A DNA stretch of 64,000 nucleotides from Parus major. Lineage: Eukaryota > Chordata > Aves > Passeriformes > Paridae. Shown one piece after another: positions 51,301-62,200 of the stretch. Position numbers and translations under genes: made by a program. The notes under the pieces are model-generated. The model saw only the letters and a list, made by a program, of their open reading frames with translations. It did no database searches and was not told where the DNA came from. Positions within the stretch are counted from its first letter, which is position 1. Each line of letters begins with the position of its first letter. The stretch lies in contig NC_031773.1 of assembly GCF_001522545.3 (NCBI RefSeq), forward strand, positions 38,157,466-38,221,465, given 5' to 3'.

Positions 51301-52324
51301 ACATAAATAGATCTACATCATGGTTCCCAATTCTATTTAACTTTGTTTTGACTACCACATGCATAACCTTCTCAACTAAGTCACCAAACTGGGCATAGTA
51401 GGAAAGTAAATATGGGAGGGGGGAGGTATGATATGGTATGGAATACATGGATACATGGGCAGTTACAAGCTGTATCTTTCTTACAGGGCTTGGTAAGTAA
51501 GATAACAAGTGTCCTTAGTCTCTGAGGCCTTCGCAATCTGCTTTTCTGCATGTCAGCATACATCACTCTAAAATTTTTACACAGAAAAATGGATTTCAAC
51601 AGTCATCTTCAAGACAAAAACTTCTAGTGATAGGAAGAAACACTAAACAGAGCAACAACGTGAATGATAATCTGTGATACAGTTGGAATGTGTTAAAGAA
51701 TGTGGTAGGAAGTGAGGAAACTCATGCACCTGTGAGCAACTGCTCAGCACTGAGTACCACAAACTTGCATATTGCAGAGCATCTCCCATGTAGCTTTCTC
51801 CTTCCAGACAGCATAGAATAACATGAATATGATTAAATATTTAGTATTTTTGCTACATAAGACTTCAGAATCTATGCAAATATTATGTCAAAATGTATTT
51901 ATTTCACAAAGTAACACAAGAACCATGTTATAATTTGTGTCATTTCAGTGTTGCAAGAAAGCTGGAATTATTCTCTTGTGTAATAACCCCAGTTGCTTCA
52001 ACAAACAAAAGTGAATTTCTGTGTCATCTGTTTAGACAGGTTCTGGCCATGATAATCTATTTTTCACTGCTGACAGACAGATTTAGTGCTCCTAAACTAC
52101 AGTGAAAACCAAGCTATATTTAAATGTGCAGGAAGAAGGGAAATAGAAAGCTCTATATCTCATGCCAAATAGAATGATAATCACAACTATTTCAGTATTA
52201 GAGAAATAAAATCGAGCTGCACTCCAGTGTCTAAAAATTTATCAAAACTAGCATTTCTTAGGGAATCAAAGCTATCAGGCAATCTCAACATATACTGCCA
52301 CCCACTCCATCTTTAATAAGATAA
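45391..52324. other. Noncoding stretch, nothing recognised
   Basis: AT-rich DNA without recognisable genes or repeat families; frames are 98 codons or shorter. A 17-bp imperfect direct repeat (TAATTTCAAATAAAGAG at 49798 and a one-mismatch copy at 49832) is the only local structure noted. The G-rich string near 51415-51426 has too few separate runs for a standard quadruplex. Confidence 0.6.
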
Positions 52325-52857
52325 ACTGGTGGGACTGCACCTCAAATTCTGTGTCCAGTTCTGGGCCCCTCACAACAAAAGAGACATTGAGGTGCTGGAA
52401 TGTGTCCAGAGAAGGGCGAAGGAGCTGATGAAGGGTGCAGAACACAAATTCTATGAGAAGGAGCTGAGGGAGCTGGGATTGTGGAGAAGAGGAGGCCCAG
52501 GAGAGACCTTACCACTTGGTACATCTCCCTGAAAGGAGGCTTTAGTCAGGTGGGGGTCAGTCTCTCCTCCCAAGTAACCACCAACAGAAGAAAAGCAAAA
52601 GAACTCAAATTATGCCATTGGGAGGTTTAGGTTGAGTATTTTTAAAAAATTCTTCACCAAAAGGGCTGTCAAGCACTTGAAGAGGCTGTCCAGGGAAGTG
52701 GTCAAGTCACCATCCCTGGAGGTATTTAAAAGTCACATAGATGTGGCGCTTAGGGACATGGCTAGTGGTGGAGTTGGCAGTGCTGGGTTAGCAGTTGGAC
52801 TCGATGTGCTAAACAGTCTTTTCCAATCTAAATGATTCTATAACTTTATGATTCAAT
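52325..52857 (+). mobile_element. CR1 LINE 3' end with octamer tail (plus strand)
   Basis: A 5'-truncated CR1 insertion. It opens with AAACTGGTGGGACTGCACCT and runs through GTCCAGTTCTGGGCCCCTCA, CATTGAGGTGCTGGAATGTG, GAAAGGAGGCTTTAGTCAGG and TCACCATCCCTGGAGGTATT. It ends with GGACTCGATGTGCTAAACAG and degenerate ATTCTATA/TTATGATT octamers at 52838-52857. Order and spacing match the last roughly 530 bp of avian CR1. It is the most complete 3' end in the window. Flanks share a weak ATCTTTA similarity, but CR1 does not make reliable target-site duplications and I do not claim one. Confidence 0.95.
52329..52835 (+). pseudogene. CR1 ORF2 C-terminal relic
   Basis: Two plus-strand frames show the CR1 ORF2 C-terminus. 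The first (52329-52532) has [20 protein letters not shown] and ELRELGLW; the second (52632-52835) has FFTKRAVKHLKRLSREVVKS and SLEVFKSHIDVALRDM. In an intact CR1 these are consecutive parts of one protein tail, so at least one frameshift or indel separates them near 52.53-52.63 kb. Such fragments are often mis-annotated as avian hypothetical proteins. There is no upstream RT domain and no independent coding capacity. Confidence 0.9.
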
Positions 52858-55800
52858 ATTCTATCTTTATCCAGTGGGTTTAGTAATTTAAAAGACATTT
52901 TTTTTAGTTGTTGAGAATGCATTATCAATCTCTCAAAATAAAAATAGTTAGGTCTTTTAAGTTCAGACCAAAAGTATCAGACTAACGATGGCCAATCTCA
53001 TTTGCTTCTATTAAACTGAAGTTTTGATTTAATGTTGACAGCCATGGAATACACAGCACAGTCTGCTGACCATTTTTCTTTCCTGCAGCCAAAGATTCTC
53101 CTATGGAAATAAGTCTGTTGTGTTAGTGGGAATGAGCAGATGACTAAAATACTACTGTATTTGAGGAAGAACACAGTGTACATTTCCTGATCCAAGTGGA
53201 AAAAAAACCCAACAAAACAGACAAAACCAGACTGTAATAAATATGTTTGCAGCTAAATAGCTGTGACCACAGTAATTCTCATCAGGGATATATTGTAAGA
53301 CTGGTGTGCAGACAGGTAACATACATAAATATCCAAGATCCTTGAAAAATTCCTCCCCCAGTTAAAGAACAAACAACAAAAAACAAGAGGATCCAGACTA
53401 ATAAAGAGCCTCAGGTAAAATGCTACTTGTTTTGATTTTGAACACTATTGAGTGTTGTCAGATCACTGATTTATAAAAAACTAGCTATGCTAGAAAAGCT
53501 AACTCATATGAGATCTGAGGAAAAAATTACCATACCTGTAAGTCCAATATGGGGTTTTTGTAATTTCTTTTTGTATTATCTTGTTAAAGTAAGAAAGGCA
53601 GACAGCTGGAGGTAAAACAGCTTACCTTCTTCCTCTTAGTAATTTTGTGGATAGTACATCACTAAAACAAGAATAGTTCTGACAAACTAGACATCCCATT
53701 GCTTTAATGTAATACACAACAGGGAAAGAATGAAGGAGTTTGTCATTGAATAGACAATTTGCATTCTCCTGATCATGGAAATCTGACATTTTCTGCAATT
53801 GTGCAAATGCACTTAATCTGTGCATTAAGATAAAGGGGGAAAAAATCAAATTAATTCAATAAAATTCATTCTTTCAAAGAAAGAGGGGAGGAGAGGGGAG
53901 CAGAGGGGAGAAAAACAGAGTAACTATAGTTAGATCAGCACGAAGCACTGCTAAATTAATCTGAGCTAATGAAAACATCAGCACTGCCACAAGAAAACAA
54001 AGTAGAGACAAAACAGAGAACATTAATGCAGGGAAGTACCAAGGAAAAAGTCTGTATTATTCACTGTTGAGGCTGAAGTGTGACAATACTGCAACATCTC
54101 ACCACTTCACCATCCAGTACATCACAAGAAACTCACAGCAACACCACTCCTGATGTATCGTGCAGACTTCAGTAACCAGTGCTATAGGAGTCAGCAGGGA
54201 ATTATAACCTACTACTGAGATTAGAGTAGCTACAACCATTTCTCTACCACTCTGTTACTCTTCCAGATAATTTGATGTGACTTCAAGAAAAATTAACTTC
54301 AGGTGCTACAGAATTCTACTTCAAATCTCCTTTACCTAATTAAGTAAGTAGTCTGCAAAACCATCCTGCTGACATGAAAACTCTCTGATAAGAGGTTCTC
54401 TCCCAAGCTGTAACTCGGTGGTGTGAACTTCTTCCCTGACACAAGGCCACAGTCTCTGAGAATCACCCACCAAGCCTCTGCCTGCACACAGCTGTGTGTC
54501 TCGCTTTCCCCTTGCCAACTGTTTGCTGCCTCTGGCAACCACTTTGCCATTGTCCTCTGGTGTCTCAGAGGCATCAAACTCACTCAGGTGTAGCTAGCCA
54601 GCCCTGTACTTCACCTTCCCAGAACATACAAACAACTGTTTGTCAGATGCAAGAAGTCTGCTTTTTCAAATTTAAAAAAAAAATAAAATTAGGAAAGCAC
54701 TTGTGATTTTATTCCAACTCAGTTCTAACACTGTTCTTCACTCCATCAACAGCCATGCTCAAATTTCCACTGGTAATTAGTCCTTCACAACATTTTCAGA
54801 CACTGTTTTTCTTATGCAAAAGGACTTCCGAAGCAAAACATATCAAAATTTTCATCTGCACTGAAGCATATATCATGTGCCAGAAGTAGTTTTACTAAGA
54901 AAAAAGAACATTTTTCCCTTGCACTTAGGAATGTGTAATGCAAGGGAACCTGCAGAAAAGTGTGTCACACAGCAGTTGATATGGGCTTTAAAGCACTAAA
55001 TCAACAATCTGAGGAAGAAAAGTGCCCAGTGAGGTTGAGATACAAACCAGTAATGTCACAAATACCTCTGCTCATTTCTTCTTTTTCAGCTACTTCTACA
55101 CTCAGTTTTAAAATGAGTAAAATTTATCAAATCAGAAACATTTTTACTTCTCAGAAGATCCAAGATAATAATATAAAATCAGTAAAATAACCAAACTGTC
55201 AAAGATTACTTAATTTCCAGAATGCTTCCTTTTAAACTAGGCAATTTTGTGTCTCTGGAATAGGTCATATTCTCATTCCACAAACAACAACTTTGTGAAG
55301 CTGCTGTTTCTATTTATACACAGGCCCACAGGATTTGCTTTAAGCATACATGAACTACAGTGGGATGGCAGGAGCAGGGTTTGTGTGTGAGGCACATTCT
55401 ACTGCTTCCCTGTCCCCACACCGTGTTAAAAACGTGCTCTTGAGAGAAGAGTGCTATTTTATTAATACTGATACATAATTTATAACAGAGAAACAAAAGG
55501 AACAGAATAGGGAAACGTGCGTACAGATTACTGTTAGAACACATTAATAAATTCAGGGCCCTGAAACCAAACTGGCTACAAAACAACAGCAGAAAGAACC
55601 ACTGATCCACAAAGGAACCATTTTTGTTCATTAGGGGTGTTTTATTGTTTTTGTTTTGTAATGCTCTAAGTTGTGCCTTTAAGTATCAGAGTGACTTCCT
55701 ATCAGTTTGCTCGATACTTTTACTGTCCTTCCCCCGTGGGCCTTTGTCACAGCTCTTCCGCTTCACAGCGTGCCAAGTGAACGTCTGATTTTGTGCCAGG

Positions 55801-58499
55801 AATTATTAGTGATGGGCCACACTTCTGTAAAATCTCTCTTTTTACAGAAGCTTACCGAGCCCTTTAGAACAAGCCACACCATCTTTACTCAAAACTTTGG
55901 AGTCTGCATTTTTATGATTTTAAGCAGATGAGGAAATGTAACACAACCTTTGGGAACGAAGTTCAGGTTCAATTTCCTACCCACAATGTATCATCATAAA
56001 CAAAGAAACAGTTGCAGGCCTATCCTGATTTTCACTCACATAGTTGCTAAGATACTAACTGCATTTTATTATTACGCGTGATTTTCTATGAAATTCTTTT
56101 CACCAGAATATTGGTATTATAGCAGTTTTTTCTATTACTTTCAAGACTGAATAAATTGCTTTTATTCACTTACAGACTAATTACACACAGAAAAAAAAAT
56201 TTCTTTTTCATGACCACACAGTGTTCACAGGCATTCTAAATTTTATGGTTAACACACTTCTTGTTTACTTTTCCCAGTGCTATCAGCAATATCATAACAC
56301 GGGATCCCTCCTAGATTTAGAGCTTCTTAAGGAAAAATAATCAAGTTTAATCATGTCATTTCACCATCAGCTGCAAACTTCATTTGTTACTTCAAAGGGT
56401 CGTTTTTCAGTAATAGTCTTCTACATTTCTATTTTCAGTACCTGAGAATGCATGATTTTATTTTCCATCCTTTCATTGTTACGTAAACTTCATTCATCAA
56501 GACATTCTTACCTATATGTCCAGTTTACAACTTCATTTGGCTCAACTTTGAATTACTGTATTTTCTTCCTACCTTCCTGATATTTTGAAGCAGTATGGTT
56601 TTAGCTGCATTGTATGCAATGTAAACTAACACTGAGAAAACACTGAAAAAGGCTGAAGTCTTCAGTTTTAACATGGAGAAGCTTAATTTAAAAAAGAAAC
56701 AAAGAAAAGGAAACTAAAAAATTCCTTGAAAAGTCTCCTTAGTATCTTACATCACCTTACAAGTCTTGCTAGCAAATTAATGAATCTATTAGAAAGTAGA
56801 AATGTTATCCCTGTATCTGTTTTTTTTTCAGACTACTGTGAATCTCAATTTATCCAGTAAATTATTTTTTTACTTTTCAAATATCCTTTTAGCACCTAAA
56901 ATGCAGATAATTTCAACAGGTTTGAAATGGAGAGCTTATTAATAGACTATAAATTTTGGAATAAAAAAATTCCAAAAAATCTCAAAATATTTTTTGACAC
57001 ATTTTGCATTAGCATGGTACTACATCTGACTTAGTGATTTCAGTTCTTCATCCTAGCCTAGATAAAAGAGATTTACTAGAGATGAAATTTTGAGATTTTG
57101 TTGTCCTGTTTTCTCGTTGACTGGTGATCATATGCAGCCTTTAAGATGCTGGTCATGTGTTTCATAAATTACATTACCTGTTCTGTACTACAGCACTCAA
57201 CTCACAGTTACTGTAAGCCTAAGTCTATACTTCAAAAGATTTTTAGAGAAACTTCACCAGAGCTTCTTCACCAGGGCTCTATAATGGCTACATCCAGTTA
57301 GAGAGTTTCTGTGACAACTATGCACATATATATGATAAATTTACTCACACATTCCTGATACAGACTCGTCTCTAGGAAGAAGGAAGACTTTCTGAAGACT
57401 TTTCCATTAGTGATGAGGTAGATTAAGTATTTTGGCCGCTTTGTTTATTCTTTTTAGTTGGTTCTGTATCATGTGACTATTATTACAAGGCAAAAAAAAA
57501 ATCAGGAAAACAAATTCAGATGGAAACAATCCTCATAATCAGATTTACGTTACAGGAAACTGCATTCCTTTAGTGAGTGCAGTCATAGGATAAGTGACCT
57601 GAACTACCAGCAATTATTAAAGAGCAGAAAAGACCAACTTTCTTTTGAAATAAATACACTCAGAAAAAAGATGACAGAGTGCAAAGTTACATATATTTGC
57701 ATAGCTCTGCCTAGAGGAGACAAACAGCATAATATACTGTGCTCTTTCTATGACCTCTCATACACAATTCAGCATTCAGCTCTGAGCAGCCTGAGAAGCC
57801 AAAAAATAAATACATTCTCAGCCAATTATACTCGGTTGGCCAGCCTGTAGGCAATAAAAAAATAACATCTGGTACTCTAGAAACCTACATTTTTTACCAG
57901 GTTTGTATTTTTCAGCATTAAAGCAATGAAGCAAAATTATACGTTTTTATTTTTTAAAAAACAGATGATGATTAGATGAAAATCAAGGTTCTTTTGCCAA
58001 GAACTTGCAGCAGTGCAGGCTGCTGGCTGCAGAGATTGCAGCTGCTGGACATTCTGAGTTAATTACTAGCACAGTGAGGAGCATTTACCTAAAGCCAGTG
58101 AGGGGAAATTTGAGGCACAGAGCTCACAGAGGAAGACTGGAGGTTTGGGTAACAACTTGGGTTATGCTTATTTGGGTAACTATGAAGCTTAATGTCTTTG
58201 AGGAATCAAAGGCATTTAGGCAAAAGATACTTGTAAGGAACTGAGCCATTTTTCCTTAAGTCAGGGGAAGTAATGGGAATGCTGCAGATGTCCCAAGGAA
58301 AAAGGGCAATCTGTCCCACTAGGACACAAAGTCGCCCTACTGATGTGTGCCCATCTGACTCTGCTACAGCAATGACTGTGTGAGCCTGCTAACTGGGTTA
58401 ATCACCCAGCCCCTCAAGAGATTTAACCTATACCTGTTTACCCATTTATATCTGGAAGGTGACAATGAATGGGCTATGAACAATCTACTGTATTAAAAG
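52858..58499. other. Noncoding stretch, nothing recognised
   Basis: AT-rich DNA with frames of 105 codons or fewer, none family-like. Contains the purine tract at 53876-53915. A poly-A/T-rich background and short hairpins are ordinary for this composition. Confidence 0.6.
53876..53915 (+). repeat. Purine-only GA tract
   Basis: AAAGAAAGAGGGGAGGAGAG and onward is all purine for 25 bp, has one C at 53901, then 14 more purines. It contains three GGGG runs plus one GG, so it falls just short of a canonical quadruplex but could form triplex (H-DNA) or two-tetrad structures. Confidence 0.8.
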
Positions 58500-59260
58500 T
58501 ACCTTTAATAGTATCACAGAATCTGTTTTAACTACCTCCTATAAATGATTCAGAATTACACAACTATTAAAATGCACGAGACTGCTACTTAATAGCATGC
58601 TGTACCTTTGCAACTTTAAATTAACTAGACAGTCTTCACAAATATAATCACTGAACTCAAAATGGAATTTTGCATTCATTTCCAAAAGGTACACTTCTCT
58701 AATTACATCTGTCACATTAGGAGAGTATCCCACCAATCTAAATTCCTTTGAAAGGAAGGGCAGTCATTCTAAAAGATTGAAGTACACATCAAACATCATT
58801 TGTTGGGCTAATAAGACTCTATTTTGCCTCATTAGGATTTTGGTTTTTGTTATGAAATGAAATGCCCTTTTTATCTGCACATTGGACAGCCTCTAAAACC
58901 CTGATATAACAACTGTAAAAATCATAGATGGTTTATAATTGACTGTATCTCTTCAGTCAATTACATGAAGTATCTCAATTATAATGAAAGAACATGTCCA
59001 GATCATTACGCTCTAAACCACTAGGTAAGGTCATCTGTGATAAAGTTCAATAGGATATTAATGACTAATTTATTTCCCATATAAGGTAATTTCAAGAAAT
59101 TTTACTTGAGAAGTAATTTTGTTGTAGAATCTCAATAACAACTATCATCCCTAACAAACCTCAGTTGTAACCTAATTAGGTATGGTTAACAAAATCCACT
59201 AATTTATACTGTTTTTTCATTCTGACATATATAATTAGGCTCACCACATTTGTGCTAGCA
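58500..59260. other. Candidate conserved noncoding block
   Basis: Compared with its surroundings this block has little simple sequence and a dense set of short transcription-factor-like sites: TTTGCATTCATTTCC (octamer-like) near 58670, CTAATTACATCTGTCAC near 58698, GGGCTAATAAGACTCT near 58805, CCTCATTAGGATTTTGG near 58828 and CCTAATTAGGTATGG near 59171. These TAAT-centred and octamer-like words resemble vertebrate developmental enhancers, but AT-rich DNA produces TAAT by chance. There is no open frame longer than 65 codons. It is an inference from appearance only. Confidence 0.3.
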
Positions 59261-62200
59261 GAGTTTAAGAAGATAGCCAAATGACTATTATATCTCTATG
59301 GGACAGCATTCAAGTTTTCATAAACTTCAATGAATGTTACTTGTCTGAGATCTTCAAGGCCCCCTGCTTCTTCAAAAGAACTCTGCCCTAGCAGGTATTT
59401 GAATCCTGCTGAAGTCAAATGGGCAGAACACCACAACCTCCAGGATCATAGTTTTTGAATGTAACTGTCAGTGTAAAAACTGGATTGGGAAATTCCTTCT
59501 GAACTACCCATTTCAAATAATAAATTCACAAAACATATCAAAAAGCATCAAAAGAACAAGTAACATATGCAGGAAAAACCTTTTCACAGTTCACAGTTTA
59601 TGTGTACTCTCGCCTGTCTGGTGCCAGGCACTGCCTCAGCAGATCCCTGAATCCCCAGGAGCCCCCAGCTCTTGTTGCACTTTGGCACTATATATCCATA
59701 GGGTAAAAAAAGCATCTACTGCATTTTTATTTATATTTTTTTAAAAAATCATAGAGAAGTAAATATCTACAGTACACAGCCACACTAAATATTGACTGCT
59801 AATATTTAAAATATTAAATATGAGGTATAAATGCCACAAGTATATAACTCAAAGCTACCTTTTTTTTTTTGCATTATTTTTGCATTCTAAGTGAAACACC
59901 AAAAAATCTGGCAAGACTGTGCATCAGTGCAATTAATTTCTATATTAAATACACCCATTTAATAGCAGTGCAAATCACTTTCCCATGCAGATTGGTATTA
60001 ACCAGTGTTGCTAGAGCACTAAAGTTACTCTACTGTTTTAGTATACCATATATGTCACTCTTTTTATTGCTTTAAGACAGCTAGAAATTTTACACAGCTG
60101 AACCTAAAAGTAAGTAATGTTCAAAAAAGAAACCATGCAGCTCCTTTTATTTAAGACTATGGTCCAATATTAAGCAAATATTTTAAAACACCTAAATAGA
60201 ACAGATGCAGGATGCAAAAAGAAAATACTTTTGCAAAAAGACTACAATACAAATGTTTTTCTTAGAAAGCTTGGTGAGAGGAGGAAAGCTTGCTAAGTAT
60301 TCTTTAGCTATCTCATGAATAGTTTCCACACCATAAAACTTACAGTGCTTATTTGCCTGTAGCATAAATCAGAAGTTTCAGCATCACTTAATGTCACATA
60401 GACTTAGCATTAAACCTGCCTGGCTGGTGCACAGGTTATCCTTCTCCAATTGTTAACACAAATTTGCTCCCATCTCCCCTTTCCAAAATTGCTTAAAAGC
60501 TTTATTAAAACAGGCTTCTTGATGAATCTGTGTTCCTATCTTTGAACAAGGAAAGATATTGAAATCTCATATGAGATGTCCACATAATCTACTCCAAAGG
60601 CCCTCTCAGAGCTTCAATTAAAATACTTCTTCAGTCTAGTATCAAACAGTAATGTGGATATTACTCTGCTGTTCTCTTTCAAAGACCAATGTATACCTGA
60701 AGAGAGTTCAATATCCAGAAATTAGAATAATGTGCACCATGGTGTATGGAAGTTTGTGGTTTTTTTAGTGACAGGGGAAATGAATGAATGACCAGATAGA
60801 TTAAAGCGTGGGGTACATCTGAGAAACTTTAACATTTAAAGCAACCAAAAAGAAATCATTTTATAGGTTTGATAAACAGCAAATTTGGGTGACTGACCTA
60901 TGGCTTCATAGGGCATCAGAGGCAGACCAAAGTACTCCTGAGCTTTTCTAAATCTCAGAAAAGTCTATTTTTTTACAAGACTCATTTCCTCAGTGTGTAC
61001 TTACATCCCATTTACAAATTTCCAAGCATATAGTCTCAAATTTTTCATTTCGTATTCAAACTACTTTTGCAGATTAAATTAGTAAAAATAAATGAGAATG
61101 TTATTCCTTACTGCTCTATTTAAATTCTTAACTAGGTAGTTTGAAGCACAAGATTACATTATCTGTAACTTAGTAAAACGGTACATGCACTTTTATCCCA
61201 TAAGCACAAGTTATACCTCTGAAAAAAGGCTGTTCTTTCAAAACATGGCCACTCTTACTTCTAATAAAAAAAAAAAAAAGAAATTTTCTAATTAGGTTTC
61301 TGACTTGTTACAATCACTTTCAAAATAAGTATAATTTAAAAATGAAATAAAAACAACAATTGTTGATGTTAAGGGGAGTTTTTTACGCATATAATGCATG
61401 TCAGATGTAGGCTTCAGGCTATTTAAGGCCTTTTTCCTTTAAAAAACAATGAACAGACTCATTGTCCTCAGCTGTTTGCAGGAGACAGGTTAGAACAAGA
61501 AAAGCATATGTGCAATCTACAAAGGCAATTTGTTCATCATTGACTGAATGCAGTTTTAAGATTACTCTCAATTTTCCTGCAATGTTTCCACCAGCTGAGT
61601 GACCCTGAACAAAGAAAGTTAAAAATTATCTACAGCAGGTTGTCTCCTCACTCCTTGATGCAATTGCTGCTCAGTCCTAAGAAATGAAGATTAACTTTTG
61701 CAAATAATTTTTAAGTTTTTTATTGAAAGTAAGCATGGAAGCAACATCTATCTGTACAAGATAAGGAAAAAATACTCAGTTTTTCAGAGGAGACAGTAAA
61801 TTATGAATGGAAAGAGACATATAGGGGACAGATAGACAAATGAATTTCAACATTCAGGAGCATTCCTACCAACAAAAACATAGAGTAAACTGTATTAAGA
61901 AAAAAAAAAAAAAAAAAAGAGTAAACTGCTCTGTAGAAATATCTTAATTATTTCCATAACTTATTAACCTGGTGTATAACACTGCAGAAGTATGAAACTT
62001 TGTTAAATTAAACTTCATGTTCTATTTTGAGATGTAAATTGACAGCTTGCTTTGATTACTTGAAATTAAACTCTACCAAAATGCCATAATACAAGAATTT
62101 AGAGACCATCCTATGTGTTATTCTCAATGTACTCCAACCACTTTGCTGAAGTTGCAAACCTTTCAACTACAGTGAACTTTTCTGTTCATTTTCTTTTGTC

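Noticed and set aside
51414..51427. G-quadruplex in the GGGAGGGGGGAGG string
   Set aside because: Only two separated runs of three or more G are present, too few for the standard four-run motif.
52308..52870. Target-site duplication around the CR1 at 52.3-52.9 kb (ATCTTTA on both sides)
   Set aside because: Only seven AT-rich bases match and positions do not abut the element ends exactly. CR1 does not leave dependable duplications.
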